From Ifrita kowaldi (Eukaryota > Chordata > Aves > Passeriformes > Cinclosomatidae): a DNA stretch of 64,000 nt. This document shows positions 13,401-25,400 of this stretch, in pieces. Numbering within the stretch: the first letter of the stretch is position 1; every line of letters begins with the position of its first letter. The stretch covers positions 449,094 through 513,093 of the forward strand of contig VZRS01012040.1 of the NCBI GenBank assembly GCA_013398055.1, in the 5' to 3' direction. The notes beneath the pieces are model-generated. The model searched no databases, was not told the origin of the DNA, and was given only the letters and a program-made list of their open reading frames with translations. The position numbers were made by a program, and so were the translations under genes.

Positions 13401-16400
13401 TCCTCTTTTTCATTTAATTTGGGTTTGAGTTATACTTTTTACTGCTGGTAGCTGTTACTCTTACTGCATTTTCTTTTAATCTACAGGGGCCACTGTTTTT
13501 TGGTCCTGCTATTTTATTTAGGAAAAACAAAAGCCCTCACACAAGCCCTTGCCTTTCAAAAGGACTTTTCAAAATTATTTACTCCTTAAAACTCATCGAG
13601 CTGTAGGGATTCAGAAGGATCACACAGTTGGCTTTGCAGTTTGGCTCTTCCCAGGATCAATTAATTGGTCCTGCAGAGGAGTTGGCTTCAGTTGGGTTTT
13701 GTCTGACCATAAAATCGTGGAATGGTTTGGGTTGGAAGGGACCTTAAAGACCATCTCTTTCCAACCCACCTGCCATGGGCCAGGGATGCCTTCCACTAGA
13801 CCAGATTACTCAGAGCTCCTTCTTGACCAGATGATGTTTGGCACCTCATCGAATTGATCCTTTGTTTTTCCCATCCAGAAAAACCTGGGCGAAGTCAGTG
13901 GTAACTCCTAAGCAAACATCAGCCCTCAGTGGGTCTCACAGGGTTTCCCTGACAAAGCAGCACTCGTATCCTCCATTGCTACCAAAAGGGGCAGTTCAGT
14001 GGCTGCAAAGCATCAGTGGCAGAGTCACAACTCTGAATTTGTTGGCTCTGCTGTGTCTCCTTGGGAATGCTTTGGAGCTCAGTCCCCAAAGTCTTTCAAA
14101 TCGGTGAGCTCTGCCAGAAAACAGCCTTTCAGATGCTCAGGCCCCACTGTTCACCCAGACAGATAAATGTGCAGGTTGCAGGCTGGTTGGGCACCTTGTC
14201 ACTGTGTTTTCCCCTGGGTAGGAGTACAAGCGCAAGCAGCTGGAGGAGCAGCGGCAGGCGGAGAGGCTGCAGAGGCAGCTCCAGCAGGAGCGGGACTACC
14301 TGGTGTCCCTGCAGCAGCAGCAGCAGCAGCAGCGGCAGGACCAGAGGCCGGCGGAGAAGAAACCCCTCTACCACTACAAAGAAGGGATAAATGCCAGCGA
14401 GAAGCCAGCGTGGGCCAAGGAGGTAGGGCACAGTGAGGAGGATGGTGGTGCTCGCCTGCATCCCCAGGGCTGGGTCTGAAACACACCCAGCAGGTTGTGC
14501 TCCACAGGGTCAGGATCCAGCAGATGCCATCAGCTGTGCTGGGAATGCTCCCGGTTCGGTGCAGCGTGTCTGTGTGTGTGTTTGTACCAGCAGGGGGGAA
14601 GGAGGTTTTGCCATGAGGGCAGGGGAGGAGGAGAATGGATCCCTCCTGGAGGGGTTCAGCCTATCTGGGGGCTTGTGGACATAGAATCATAGAATGTTAA
14701 GGGGCTGGAATGGACCTTAAAGATCATCTCCTCATTCTCCTTCCTGGCATGTCCACGAGTCTGCAGGGGTCAGGGGTGAATGCAGAGGGTGGTTGTCACG
14801 GGGTTCCTTGCTGAGTCCTAATTCCACATAGTCAGGGGTTGGACAGCTTTTCCCTCCAGGCTCAGAGCTCTGTCTCTTGGGGTTGCTCCTTCCTGATTTT
14901 TTCACTCAGGCAAAAAGAGGGAATTGTAATAGTTGTGAGATCTTGAATATTAATTATTGCTTCTCTGAATAGTCTTGAAAAGATTAAGACATGCATTGTC
15001 TGCAGTGCGGATTCAGGATCGTGTGCAAACTCTTTCTCCTTAATCTCTATGTGGTGACTCCAGTAAGACTGGTGCCTGCTCTTGCTATTAATTTTTCTAA
15101 AGTTCTCTTTTGTTTACTTTTGTGATCCTACTCCTGAGCAGAAAGATATTTTAATAACTTCCCTACTGTTCCTACTAAGCAGGAGCAGTGCTTGGCATCC
15201 TTTAGTCCTGGCAGACGTGTGATGTGCATCCAACATGTAGCTGGTATTTCCTCTTGACAGTCCTCAGCTGCATCCACAATACCTGCAAGCATTGAATGCT
15301 CAAGGAATTCAGCTGCCTGTTGCTAAGAAAAGGCCAATGATATGTTCTTGGCCTTTCTGAACCATCACAGAGATAGATGTGGGTGTCTAAAATTCTTTTC
15401 AGCTCTTTACACACTCGCTTGGATTTTTCTTTTGTTGCCTTCCAGTTCAGTCTTCAGTCTCTTTTGGTGGCAGTGCACCACATGATAGATTTTCATGGAG
15501 TTGCATCATCATTCTCCAGCCCTTTCAGTGGAAGAAGAGGTTTCATAAGTGGGATTGCAGATGGGGTGTTCCAGATATGCTGAGCTGCCTCTGACAGGAC
15601 AGGCTTCCACCTGGGTGGTGCCTCTGCAGCTTTGTGCAGAACTGGGTCGCTCTTGTCCATCTGGTGGAGCACTGAGCGTAGGTTGTGGGCAGGGAAAAGG
15701 GAATAAACTCTGTCTTTCATTGCCTGGTTTTAAGTAAATCCTCTAGGACATTGCTAAAGTACTTCTGGCACTGTCTGCAAAACTTTAGCAAAGATACATA
15801 AAAAGGAATATTATTTTTTATCTGGGGTGAAGGAGAAAAGTGCTGGATTTAGCTTTCCCTTTCAAACACAAAGGCCCATTTCTTCTCTTTCACGGGGCTG
15901 GCATCTTTTTGATGCTGTCACTGGAAGCAGGACACTGGGAACTGCACAACGTGAGTAAGAGCAGCAGAACACGGCCTCTTACCCTTTGCTGAAATCATAG
16001 GGAAGGTGAGCTTTCCTGTTGTTGGGGAACTTCTCCAGCTTTCACCAATTAGCTCTCCAAACCATTTATTCCTTACCTGTGTCACTCTATCTGGTTTCTA
16101 ATTAAATGCTGCAAGCTGTGGCATCTTTCTGCTGTTGGGAGCAGTAGTTTGATGTACTGCCTCAGCACAGCCCCCTTGGGAATCTCCCAGAATGACTCCT
16201 CTTGCCTCCATCCCATTTTATCTTCTGCTTAGTCCCACTTTTAACACAATTCAGGTACTTTGCTGCATATATTGAAGGCCACCTTTTCTGGCTCCACAGA
16301 TAGATTTGTGCTGATACTTAATGAGCCTACCATGGTTCTTGCTATAGTTTAGCAATTTCCATACCCAACCCGTGCATGCTAATTTAACAGAAATATTGAG

Positions 16401-19400
16401 ACTTTGTTTTCCTGTGGGAACAATGAAAAGACACGTCTGGTGCTCAGCCTACAATTTCTGGAGGCTGTGCAAAGCTTATTTGGATATTTCCTGAGGATTT
16501 TACATTATATCCCATACTGCCCTTGTTTTTCTGCTTTTTAGTCTCAAGTGTTCTCTCTCAGGGACTTGATCACCACAGCTGAGCCCTCCTCGTGCTGTGC
16601 CCCTCGTTGCTTCTCATACCTTTCCTTTATGCACACATTTCCCCACCTCACTCGTTCTCACAGGGTGACCCCAAGACCCTGCAGAAGTGGGATGAAGCTT
16701 TAAGGTGAGGCTGTGGCCACTCACCTTGTGCTCATGTCCCTGCCTGGGACTGGCCTGTTGGTGATGACAAAGCTCTGGGTGAGGACCCAGCCTGTGCTGC
16801 ATCTCTCACAGCTTCCCCAGAGCACAGTCAGGGATTTCTCTTGATGCTAAACGAAACAGTCTGAGCAGATAGTCCTGCCAAGACACATGGATGCACATTC
16901 CCTTCTGCTGCCCTTTCTACTCATCTTCTTGTTATCCAGGCTTATCCACTGGAAGTTGGGATGTAGCTTGGGTGCTGTCCCAGACCTGCCCTGTTTATCC
17001 AGTCACATCTCTTATATTCAAGGACTGTTTGGCCATTTTGGAGATCATGTTGGGACCCTCTGGTGATCCAGCCAGGGATGTGGCATTAATACACTGAGCT
17101 GTGGTCCTGTAATTAGCAGCTCCCTTTGTTACTGACTGTTCTGTTAGGGACCAATATTTGCTAAACAAGGTGTTGAAGACAGCCAGAGAAAACTTGGTCA
17201 GCTGAAGGATGGGTTTGGGCAGGAATACACCACACATGACCCTGCAGAAAGGAGGGGACAGGTTTAGTCAGACATTTCCCACATGGTGGCTGGCCCCTGT
17301 GGTGCTTTCCCACTGTTCAGAGCTTCCTGGGAACTCAGGGCTCAGCTTTGCATCACGAGCTGTTCTGTTCTGTGCCACAGCCAACACCCACATCAGCTCC
17401 TCCTTCAGTCGCCGTGGCTTTTATCCTGCTCTCACTTTGAAGTGATGTATTAAAACATTAGCAGCCTTCTACTGGGACTGCACAGACACTGCTAAGGATG
17501 TTTCCTGTTTTGGGGAATCTTGAGTTCAATTAGAGATGCTCTGTACTTGAGCAATAATGAGTTCCTGAAGGGTTTTGCTGCTTTTTCACCCTTTCTGCCT
17601 AATAGTGGAACCAGTAGGGCCCCACAAAGCACAGACAGGGTCCCAAGAGCATCTTCTGCTGTGCTGGTGCCACAAGGTGCAAGTGAGGAGATGCTGGCAG
17701 TGGGAAATCCAGCACCTTTCTCCTTCCCAGTACCCAGACATTCCCATTTGATCCCTCTCCTGCCTTCTCCTCCACACCAGCTTGGACATCCTCCACGATC
17801 AGCTGCACATCAGGGCCTGGCACTGTGCCGGGGAGCAGCCGGAGCGCTCGGCGGCGGCTCCGTCTCCGCCTGTCGCTGTTGCTGCCAAGGCCTGGCTGAT
17901 GAGGAGATGGACTGGAGCAGCCTGGGACACAGCACTCGTGCTGCTGCTCCCTTTCCAGAGGGAGTTCTTCTTCCCACCCTGCTCCCCTTCCTATCTCTGT
18001 GTCCTGTTCCTTGGGCAGTGCTGAGCTGAGCTCTGCACAGCCTGTGCTGGCTGGTGGGCTGTGCCTGGGGAAGTTGTGGTGACCTTTTAGGACACAGCAG
18101 TAGCTCAGGTGGCCCCTCATAAACTTAAAAAGGAAGCAGTCTGTAACACAGATTTCTTACCTAGATTTTACTCTGTCTTATGCTCAGTCTCTGAAAAGGA
18201 TTCATTTTTATTCATATAATGGCTCTTTTGTTTCATATTTACTTACTTAAGGAAGAGCTGTGGTTCTTTCCAAGCAAACCTGTTGTAAAGATTGCCTTTT
18301 AACGTGGCATCATCCACAGTGGAATAGAGACACGCTCAGGGTATTTAACACTTTAATGACACATAAATAAAATATATATCAGATCTCGAGGTATCAAAAA
18401 TTCTGCATAGCATATGCTGCCTGAACATCAATGCATAGCCTAACTGCAGGATGGCACGGCTGGGTGAGCTGAAACCACCGTGTTCCCATCAAGGGTAGCT
18501 GAAAGCAGTGGGCTTTGGGTTGATGTTCTCTCTCAGTAACAGAGGTTTTTCCCCTCCCATACATGACAGTGTGCCAGACTCAGTAAATCCAGATCAAAAC
18601 CAGCCATTTTCTGGCTGCCATGTTTATTCTTTTATTCAGATCAAAGAAAACCACTCGTTGTGGTGTTTATAACAGTGAAGGAAAATAGTCCCCTTGCTTA
18701 GAGATCCATTTGAGAAGAAGCAAGAGCTTCTCAGGAGTCATCTTCTAGGAGCGTCTCTCTGAGGCGTGCTACCTTTTCTTTATTTTTTCTTTTTCATTTC
18801 TTTGTTTTTACACTACATATTCAGAAATTATTTAATCATATAAATACAAATAGTCCTTTTCATGCCTTTAAAATGCATTTATTGCACAGTTTGCTAGATA
18901 ACTTGGATTCCATGATCACAGAATCATTTGGGTTGGAAAAGACCTCCAGGATCATCAAGTCCAACCTGTGACTGATCACCACCCTGATCAAACAATAGAT
19001 ACGATATACCTAAAGAGAAAAGAGCTTTCTGTATGTTTATGCATCCCTTGGTTTTCCATTGGAAATGGGTTCTTTGGGGCACTGACCCCTCTCCCGTGTC
19101 CCACAGGTGGAGGAGCGCTCCCGGCTCAATCGCCAGAGCTCACCGGCCATGCCCCATAAGGTGGCCAACAGGATTTCTGACCCCAACCTGCCTCCTCGGT
19201 CGGAGTCCTTCAGCATCAGCGGCGTGCAGCCAGCCCGGACCCCACCCCTGCTCCGACCCGTGGACCCGCAGGTAATGGTGCTCCCCCATTGCCAGGATGC
19301 TGGGGGTGCTGGTAAGGAAACGAGGGAGAGTGGATGGAAGGGAAATAGCGTCTGGCTCCCTGGTTCCTCAGCCTTAAGCATATTCATGAGTAAGAGCAGC

Positions 19401-22400
19401 ATCTACATGCATGAGTGTATTCCTCTTGTCACCTCCATGTGTTAGCAACATCACACTGGTTTATACCTTCCTTTGAAGCATCACGTACTGGTTACTGCTA
19501 GAAACAAGCTGGAGGACCAGGAGGAACTGCTGCTCTGGTCCAGTGCAGCTGTTGCTCTGATCCTCTTTGGATCTGGTTTATGTAAAGGACTAAAACCGCA
19601 GCGCCTGGTACAAAAGACCCGGGATGCTTTGATGCTGAGGATCATCAGAAAGAGGTTTTGCTTTCTTTGCTGCTTTGATTCAAGGTTTTGTTTTGGTTTT
19701 CCATTGAGTTGACATCAGTCACAAACACATCTGGAGAGGGCATAGATCACCATGACTGCCACAGGGGAGGGGCATCGTTATTTTAGAAGTTTCTCCCAGC
19801 CGTGAGGTCCGCAAATACTCTGCCACCACAAGCTGTAGGAGTGTCTGTGCTGGCTCTGGCCCAACCCCTGGAATTGCTCCCACAGATCCACAGACTCCAG
19901 CAGGGATATCAGAGGGAAGTACAAAGCCTTTGCTCCGAGTTCAGTTGGGCTTTCTGTGGAATATTTGTCAACTAAATGCCAGCCACGTGTGGCACCTCCA
20001 GTACAATGCCAGCTTTAAACAAAAATGTGCAGGAAAGCCCTGAAACGTACTTTTTTTGCCCAACATACATGGTTTGTAGGCATTGGGAAGGGGGCAAAAC
20101 CCCACTTCACTGTCATCCCTCTGACTGACCAAATATTTTTCAGTGACCTTCTTGGCATCCTGTACCATCAGCAGCTACAAAGACTTTTGTTTGGCAGTAA
20201 AATCCCAGGGACAGAGTTTCTTAAATCCCAGAGCCCTGTGTCAGGGTGTGTGTGCACACACGTGTACCCGTGAGCCATGGACACGTAGAGAGATACGTAT
20301 GTAGGAATTTCAAATAAAAGTCATAACCCTGCTGTATCAAAGGAGTGCAGCTTCACAGGGTCCTGGGAAGAAGCTCTGATTTCACAAACTGTAACCTTGT
20401 GATTTTCTCAGATTTCCCAGAACAGATGTCAGTATTCTTTAAACTTGAAACTTGTAGGGCTGATCCATGGGATAGGGGCCACCGAGACCTATAGAAATTC
20501 ATGCCTCAAGATATTTTTTAAGCCATCTATGCCTCAGAATTCCTGATGATTTTTTAAAATCAATTATTATTTATTATGTTTCCTTCTTTTTTTTTTTTCC
20601 TTCATTTTGAACATGGAAAATCCATGCCAAACCTCATTAGCACAACCACAGAGGTGCAGGTGTAGGATCTGGACTTCGGGCCAGCAGCAGCAGAGCCTGG
20701 GGCGGGCACGGTGTGTGCGGGAGCGTGATTTTTAACAGATCTTGCGTTGAAATGATGTAAGTCAGAAGTTCCTGAAACCAAGGCAGTGCTGATCTCAGAC
20801 CAAGGGGGCTTTTCAGTGCATCCAAAGTGCTAATCGATTTTTTTTTTAAAATCAAATTTTTAAATTTTTTTTATTCCTTTTTTTTTTTTCTCCCCTCCAT
20901 TTTGACTGATAGTTCTGTTTTGACTTGGTGCTTAGATTCCACATCTGGTCACTGTGAAATCCCAAGGAAGCTCCTTGTCTGGGTCTCAGTCACTGCATGA
21001 ACAGCCTGCAAAGGGACTGGCTGGGTTTCAGGAGGCTCTGACGGTGACCTCTCACCGCACTGAGATGCCAAGGCAGAACTCGGACCCCACCTCAGAAAAC
21101 CCTCCTCTGCCCCCTCGCATTGAAAAGTTTGACCGAAGTTCTTGGTTACGGCAGGAGGAAGACATTCCACCAAAGGTAACACAATCGCTCCTCACTTTCA
21201 GCACGTCAGGGGCAGCCCCAGAGCTGAGTCCCTCTAGCAAAGCAGAGTGGGCAGGACTGAGCCCATCCCGAGGCTCTGCAGCGGGTGCTGACCTGCCCAG
21301 GGGCTGCATTTCCTGAGGCAGGGGCTTGCAGGACATGCTGGGAGCTGCTCTTACCTGCAAAACGGCTGCAAAACATCGCTGCCCTCCAGCAAAGAAAGTT
21401 CTCGAGCCCGGACAGAGGCCAAAACAAATTAATCTCTTCTTTCCCTTGGATAAAAAACAACCTTCTGCTTAAATAGAATTATAGGAACATAAAATTTGTC
21501 ATACTCAATAAGACAGGTCCTTTTTAGTCCAGTACCATGCCTCCAGTTGCAATCAATATTTGATGGAAGACTTGTAAGGGCTCCAGCAGCTTTATACATT
21601 CATTGACATTTTGACAGTGTCTGGCAGTACCTCTTTAATTAGGATTCTTCTGGACCAGTATTTCGATCGTGTTGTTTATACACCTTCACTTTGGAAGAAT
21701 TATAACTTGGCCATTAAAGTTCCCCTTACAGTGAATCAGTGCTCAGCCGGGAGGATTTTTACAGAGGAGAAATGATTATAAATTGATTAGTGACAGGGAG
21801 GCAGTATTTGTCCCTGATTGAGAGGCAATTTTTCTGTGTGTTTACAAAGTGAGTGACTTGCCTTTTTACGAGCAAAGGCACAGTTACCAGGTAAGCCTCC
21901 CTGTGCAAGGGATCTGTGGTGGTGTCTTGGGTGTTAATAATGCTCCTATTTCTGCTGTCACCAAGCAAGAGGGGACATCAGGGCTCTGCTGAAGGAACAG
22001 CAAGCCAACAGCTCCTGGAACTGTCTGTGTGCTTGGCTCCTCCATAGCGCAGCAGGGTGGCTGCCTGGTTTTAACCTAATTAAGAAAAAGCCCCTGCAAT
22101 TTAATGTTGGCTTTTGCCATGAGTCCTTTGACAAGGACACTCAGCTGCAGTGATGCCCAGTGGAGAGACCGTGGCTCCTGGGAGAAAAGCTGTTCTCCAG
22201 CACGATGCAGTATTTTCCCCCTTGGCTGAGGGAACATGGACTCTGGAAGGAGTCCCCACCAGATCACACTTAGGGCTGCTGTGTTGGCAGCACCACCCCT
22301 GAGGAGCCTGACTTCACACTGGACTGCCCAAGGTGGGTTTGATGTGTTTGCAAGCAGGAACGAAAGGACTGCTCCGAGAGGCAGGACCGGCTGTCTCTGT

Positions 22401-25400
22401 GGTCCGGGGTCTTGTTTCTGCCAGTGCTTATGGCTGGATGCTTCAGAGGAAGGTGGAAAACTCCCCAAGTCCTGGCTGCAGAGTACCCTTCCTGGAGGGG
22501 AGACTGCTTTGTACTGAGACAAGCTGCAGCTGGTGATGCTGCAGAGTCTAAAGCATCGCCAGCTCTCTAAACCTTTTCTTATCTTGCCTAATGCAACCGT
22601 GTGTTTATTCTCAAAAAAAGCCAAGCCTAATCCTTTTTCTTGCTAATCCTGACAAGCTCTTGGCCTCTCTGTTACCTGGTGCAAGGTATCGCACGGTGAG
22701 TATTGTTGTGCCTCTCCACATCACCTGAGGTGCTGGGGGATGAGCCACTGCACCTGTGGCCATGCAGTGATGTCCAAGCTCCCACGGGATGGGGCAGGGC
22801 TCCAGAGTTACCTGTCACAGCCCTTGTAGGCTGTGGTTGCCTTTGGGTGTTTGTGCTGAGCCATTCTGCCAGCAGCAAGGTTTTGGCAGCAGCATCTGAA
22901 GCTCAATGAAGGTCCCAGTGTTTAATCCCAGTGTTAGGTGGGTCAGTCTGGATCTTCCCACTGTCAACCCTCTTGTTTGTCCACCAGTCAACACCTTCTG
23001 TCTGCTGGCATGTGTCATGTCTGAACTAGGTAGAAAACCTCTGTTGTGGCTGTTGAAATGCACTTCAGTCTGAATTTTACCTGAAAAATTACTTTCATGG
23101 GTTTTGTTAGATTTAGATTATATATATTTGTGTGTGTGTATGTGCATACATTTCTTTCAGAAGTAAGTGCCCTGTTTGGTGGTAGCCAGGCTGCTCTGGG
23201 GGCTCCTGTGCCAGGAGTATCCCTGAGGGCACCTTTGCAGCTTGCTGCTGCCTCACACTCCAGCGACTCCTTCTAAAAGCTGAGAGCCTTGTATTGCCCT
23301 AAATACTGCCTTTCTCTCAGTGGGAAATCAGTTGTGAATCAGCCTTAAGGCAGTGCTGGAAGGTGATCTCGTGATGGCTCAGGTGTGTCAGCAGCCCGGC
23401 CTGGGTGACTGCAGATGTCTCCGTTCTCTTCCAGGTGCCTCAACGAACCACTTCCATATCCCCTGCCCTGGCAAGGAAGAACTCCCCAGGCAACGGCAGC
23501 GCCCTGGGGCCCCGGCTGGGCTCCCAGCCCATTCGGGCAAGGTATGGCCACGGAGGGGATGGGCAGGAGGGATCCCAGTGTGCCACTGCTGCACTGCCCC
23601 CGGCAGCGCCCGGCTGGGAGCCCAGACATGGGCTGGGGTCTGGCCCTGCTTTAGCTGACTGGAACACCACGACATTTGGAGGGCTTCTCTTGTCTCTGGG
23701 ATGAATTTTTGCCTCCAGTAGTGTTTTGTACTGACAAGGCTTCGAGCACTGGGATCCCTGGAGGCTTTGCTCCCTTGGCTGAATGCATTCCTGGACATTG
23801 CAGGGTTTGGAGGTGGATGCTGTGGAGTCAAACAGGAGTTTGGGTGCTCCCCTTAGTGGTTTTAGGTCCTGGTTGTCACCTCTTGCATATCAATGGATCA
23901 CTATAAGCCAGTGGGGAGGTCTCAGTCATAAGTTCCATACATTTCTCACCCATCAGAGCGGTTTTTCACAGATAATGACTGAGGAATGTGCTGCAGGACA
24001 GACACTCATACAGCTTGCTGAGATCTTCTCTAGATGTAGATCAAGGATTAAATTCCTTTCAGCTTCCCAGGACTCTGGGCCTTTAGCTTAGCCAGATCCA
24101 GCTCTCTGGCACAGCAGTGAGCACTCGAGGAAGGTGCTGCTCTGCTGCCCCCACGGTCCCATCTCTGCCGTGTCACAGCTATCCCTGGGCATGTTTAAAA
24201 CGAGCAGGGGAGCTGACAGGCTCTGCTCTGAGCTGGATGGAAAAAACACAGCTTAGTCATGCGAGAGCTTGTCTCTGCTTCACAGAACGAGACCTCAGAT
24301 GGGCAGATCCCAGGAGAAATGCGAGTTCCAATTAGCCTTGCATGATGGAGCTCCTTGGTTTCTTCTTCCTGCCTTGTCCTCAGAGGGTGAGGTCAGAAAG
24401 TGAATGCGGGGATGTTCATCGTTGTGCTGTCACCAGTTTGAGCATACGCCTCCCTTTCCAGCTCAGTGCCCCCTCTGTGCCTCAGCAAACTCACAGGCAG
24501 CAGCCCTGGCAGGGGCAGCAGTAGGAGGAAGACTATTTCTTGTTGTTCTTTTGGGGTTTTTTTAATTAGAGAGAAAGCATATCATGGTTTGTTGCTCTTC
24601 TTTGCCAAAGGCTGAAACATTTTGAATTCTTGAAAATGTTGTTCTTTTAATTAGCTGTTGCTTGAAGGACAGTTTAAAATGCAGAGGGATATTGGACTGT
24701 GTAGTCCTTGTAAGGGATGGTATTGAAAGTAAAAGGGATAATGGGAGTCTGAGATTTGAATTCAAGGTTGCCCAGTGTTTCCTGCAGCCTCACTGTCCCA
24801 GTCCTGGTCAGTGCAGGTAAATACAAGAGTTGCCAAAGTTTTCAAGTATGTTTCATCAGTTGATTTAGTCATACAGCATGAGCTGGAGGCCTTCAGTTTG
24901 AAGCAAATTGGAAATTATTAGGATGCTACCACACGTCCATTAAACTTAAGTATTCACTGAAATTATTTCATACTTCATTTCTCTCACAGTAATGTAATAT
25001 TCCTTCCCCCCGCCATTGGTTCTTGATTCTCCCCGTGCATAAATGTAAATATTACAAAAAATCTCTTCTTTTATTTGTCACTCTGTTGTGACAAATGAGG
25101 GAATATTTACTATACATTTTAAAGAGGACTTTGAATAAGATCATTTCCAGAAACATTGCATAAAACCAAATTGCCTAACTCTGCATGAACATCTCTTCTG
25201 ATGACATTTCAATGCCAAGTAAGAATTAATTTCCTAAAGGCATCTGATACCCAGAGAGATATTAGTCACTCTTTGTGTATCAAGGGCATTTTTTATTCTA
25301 GATTTATCTGTGTTCACAAGGGTGAGAGAAATCAAGGAGGAAAAGTGGATATCTGATGCAAGTTTGAAGTGAAGCCATGAAAATTGGAGACTCTGAATAA

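Larger units (their letters stand above)
14423..19106 (+). other. TNIK intron (4.7 kb)
   Basis: It contains CR1 fragments at about 14680-14745 and 18914-19000, and a 41-nt exon-like segment at 16664-16704. The segment near 17800-17890 is locally CpG-rich. No confident coding exon was found in it. Confidence 0.7.

Noticed and set aside
17520..18120. Open frames of about 170 codons on both strands
   Set aside because: They are intronic and overlap each other on opposite strands, as GC-rich shadow frames do. No domain or splice support was seen.
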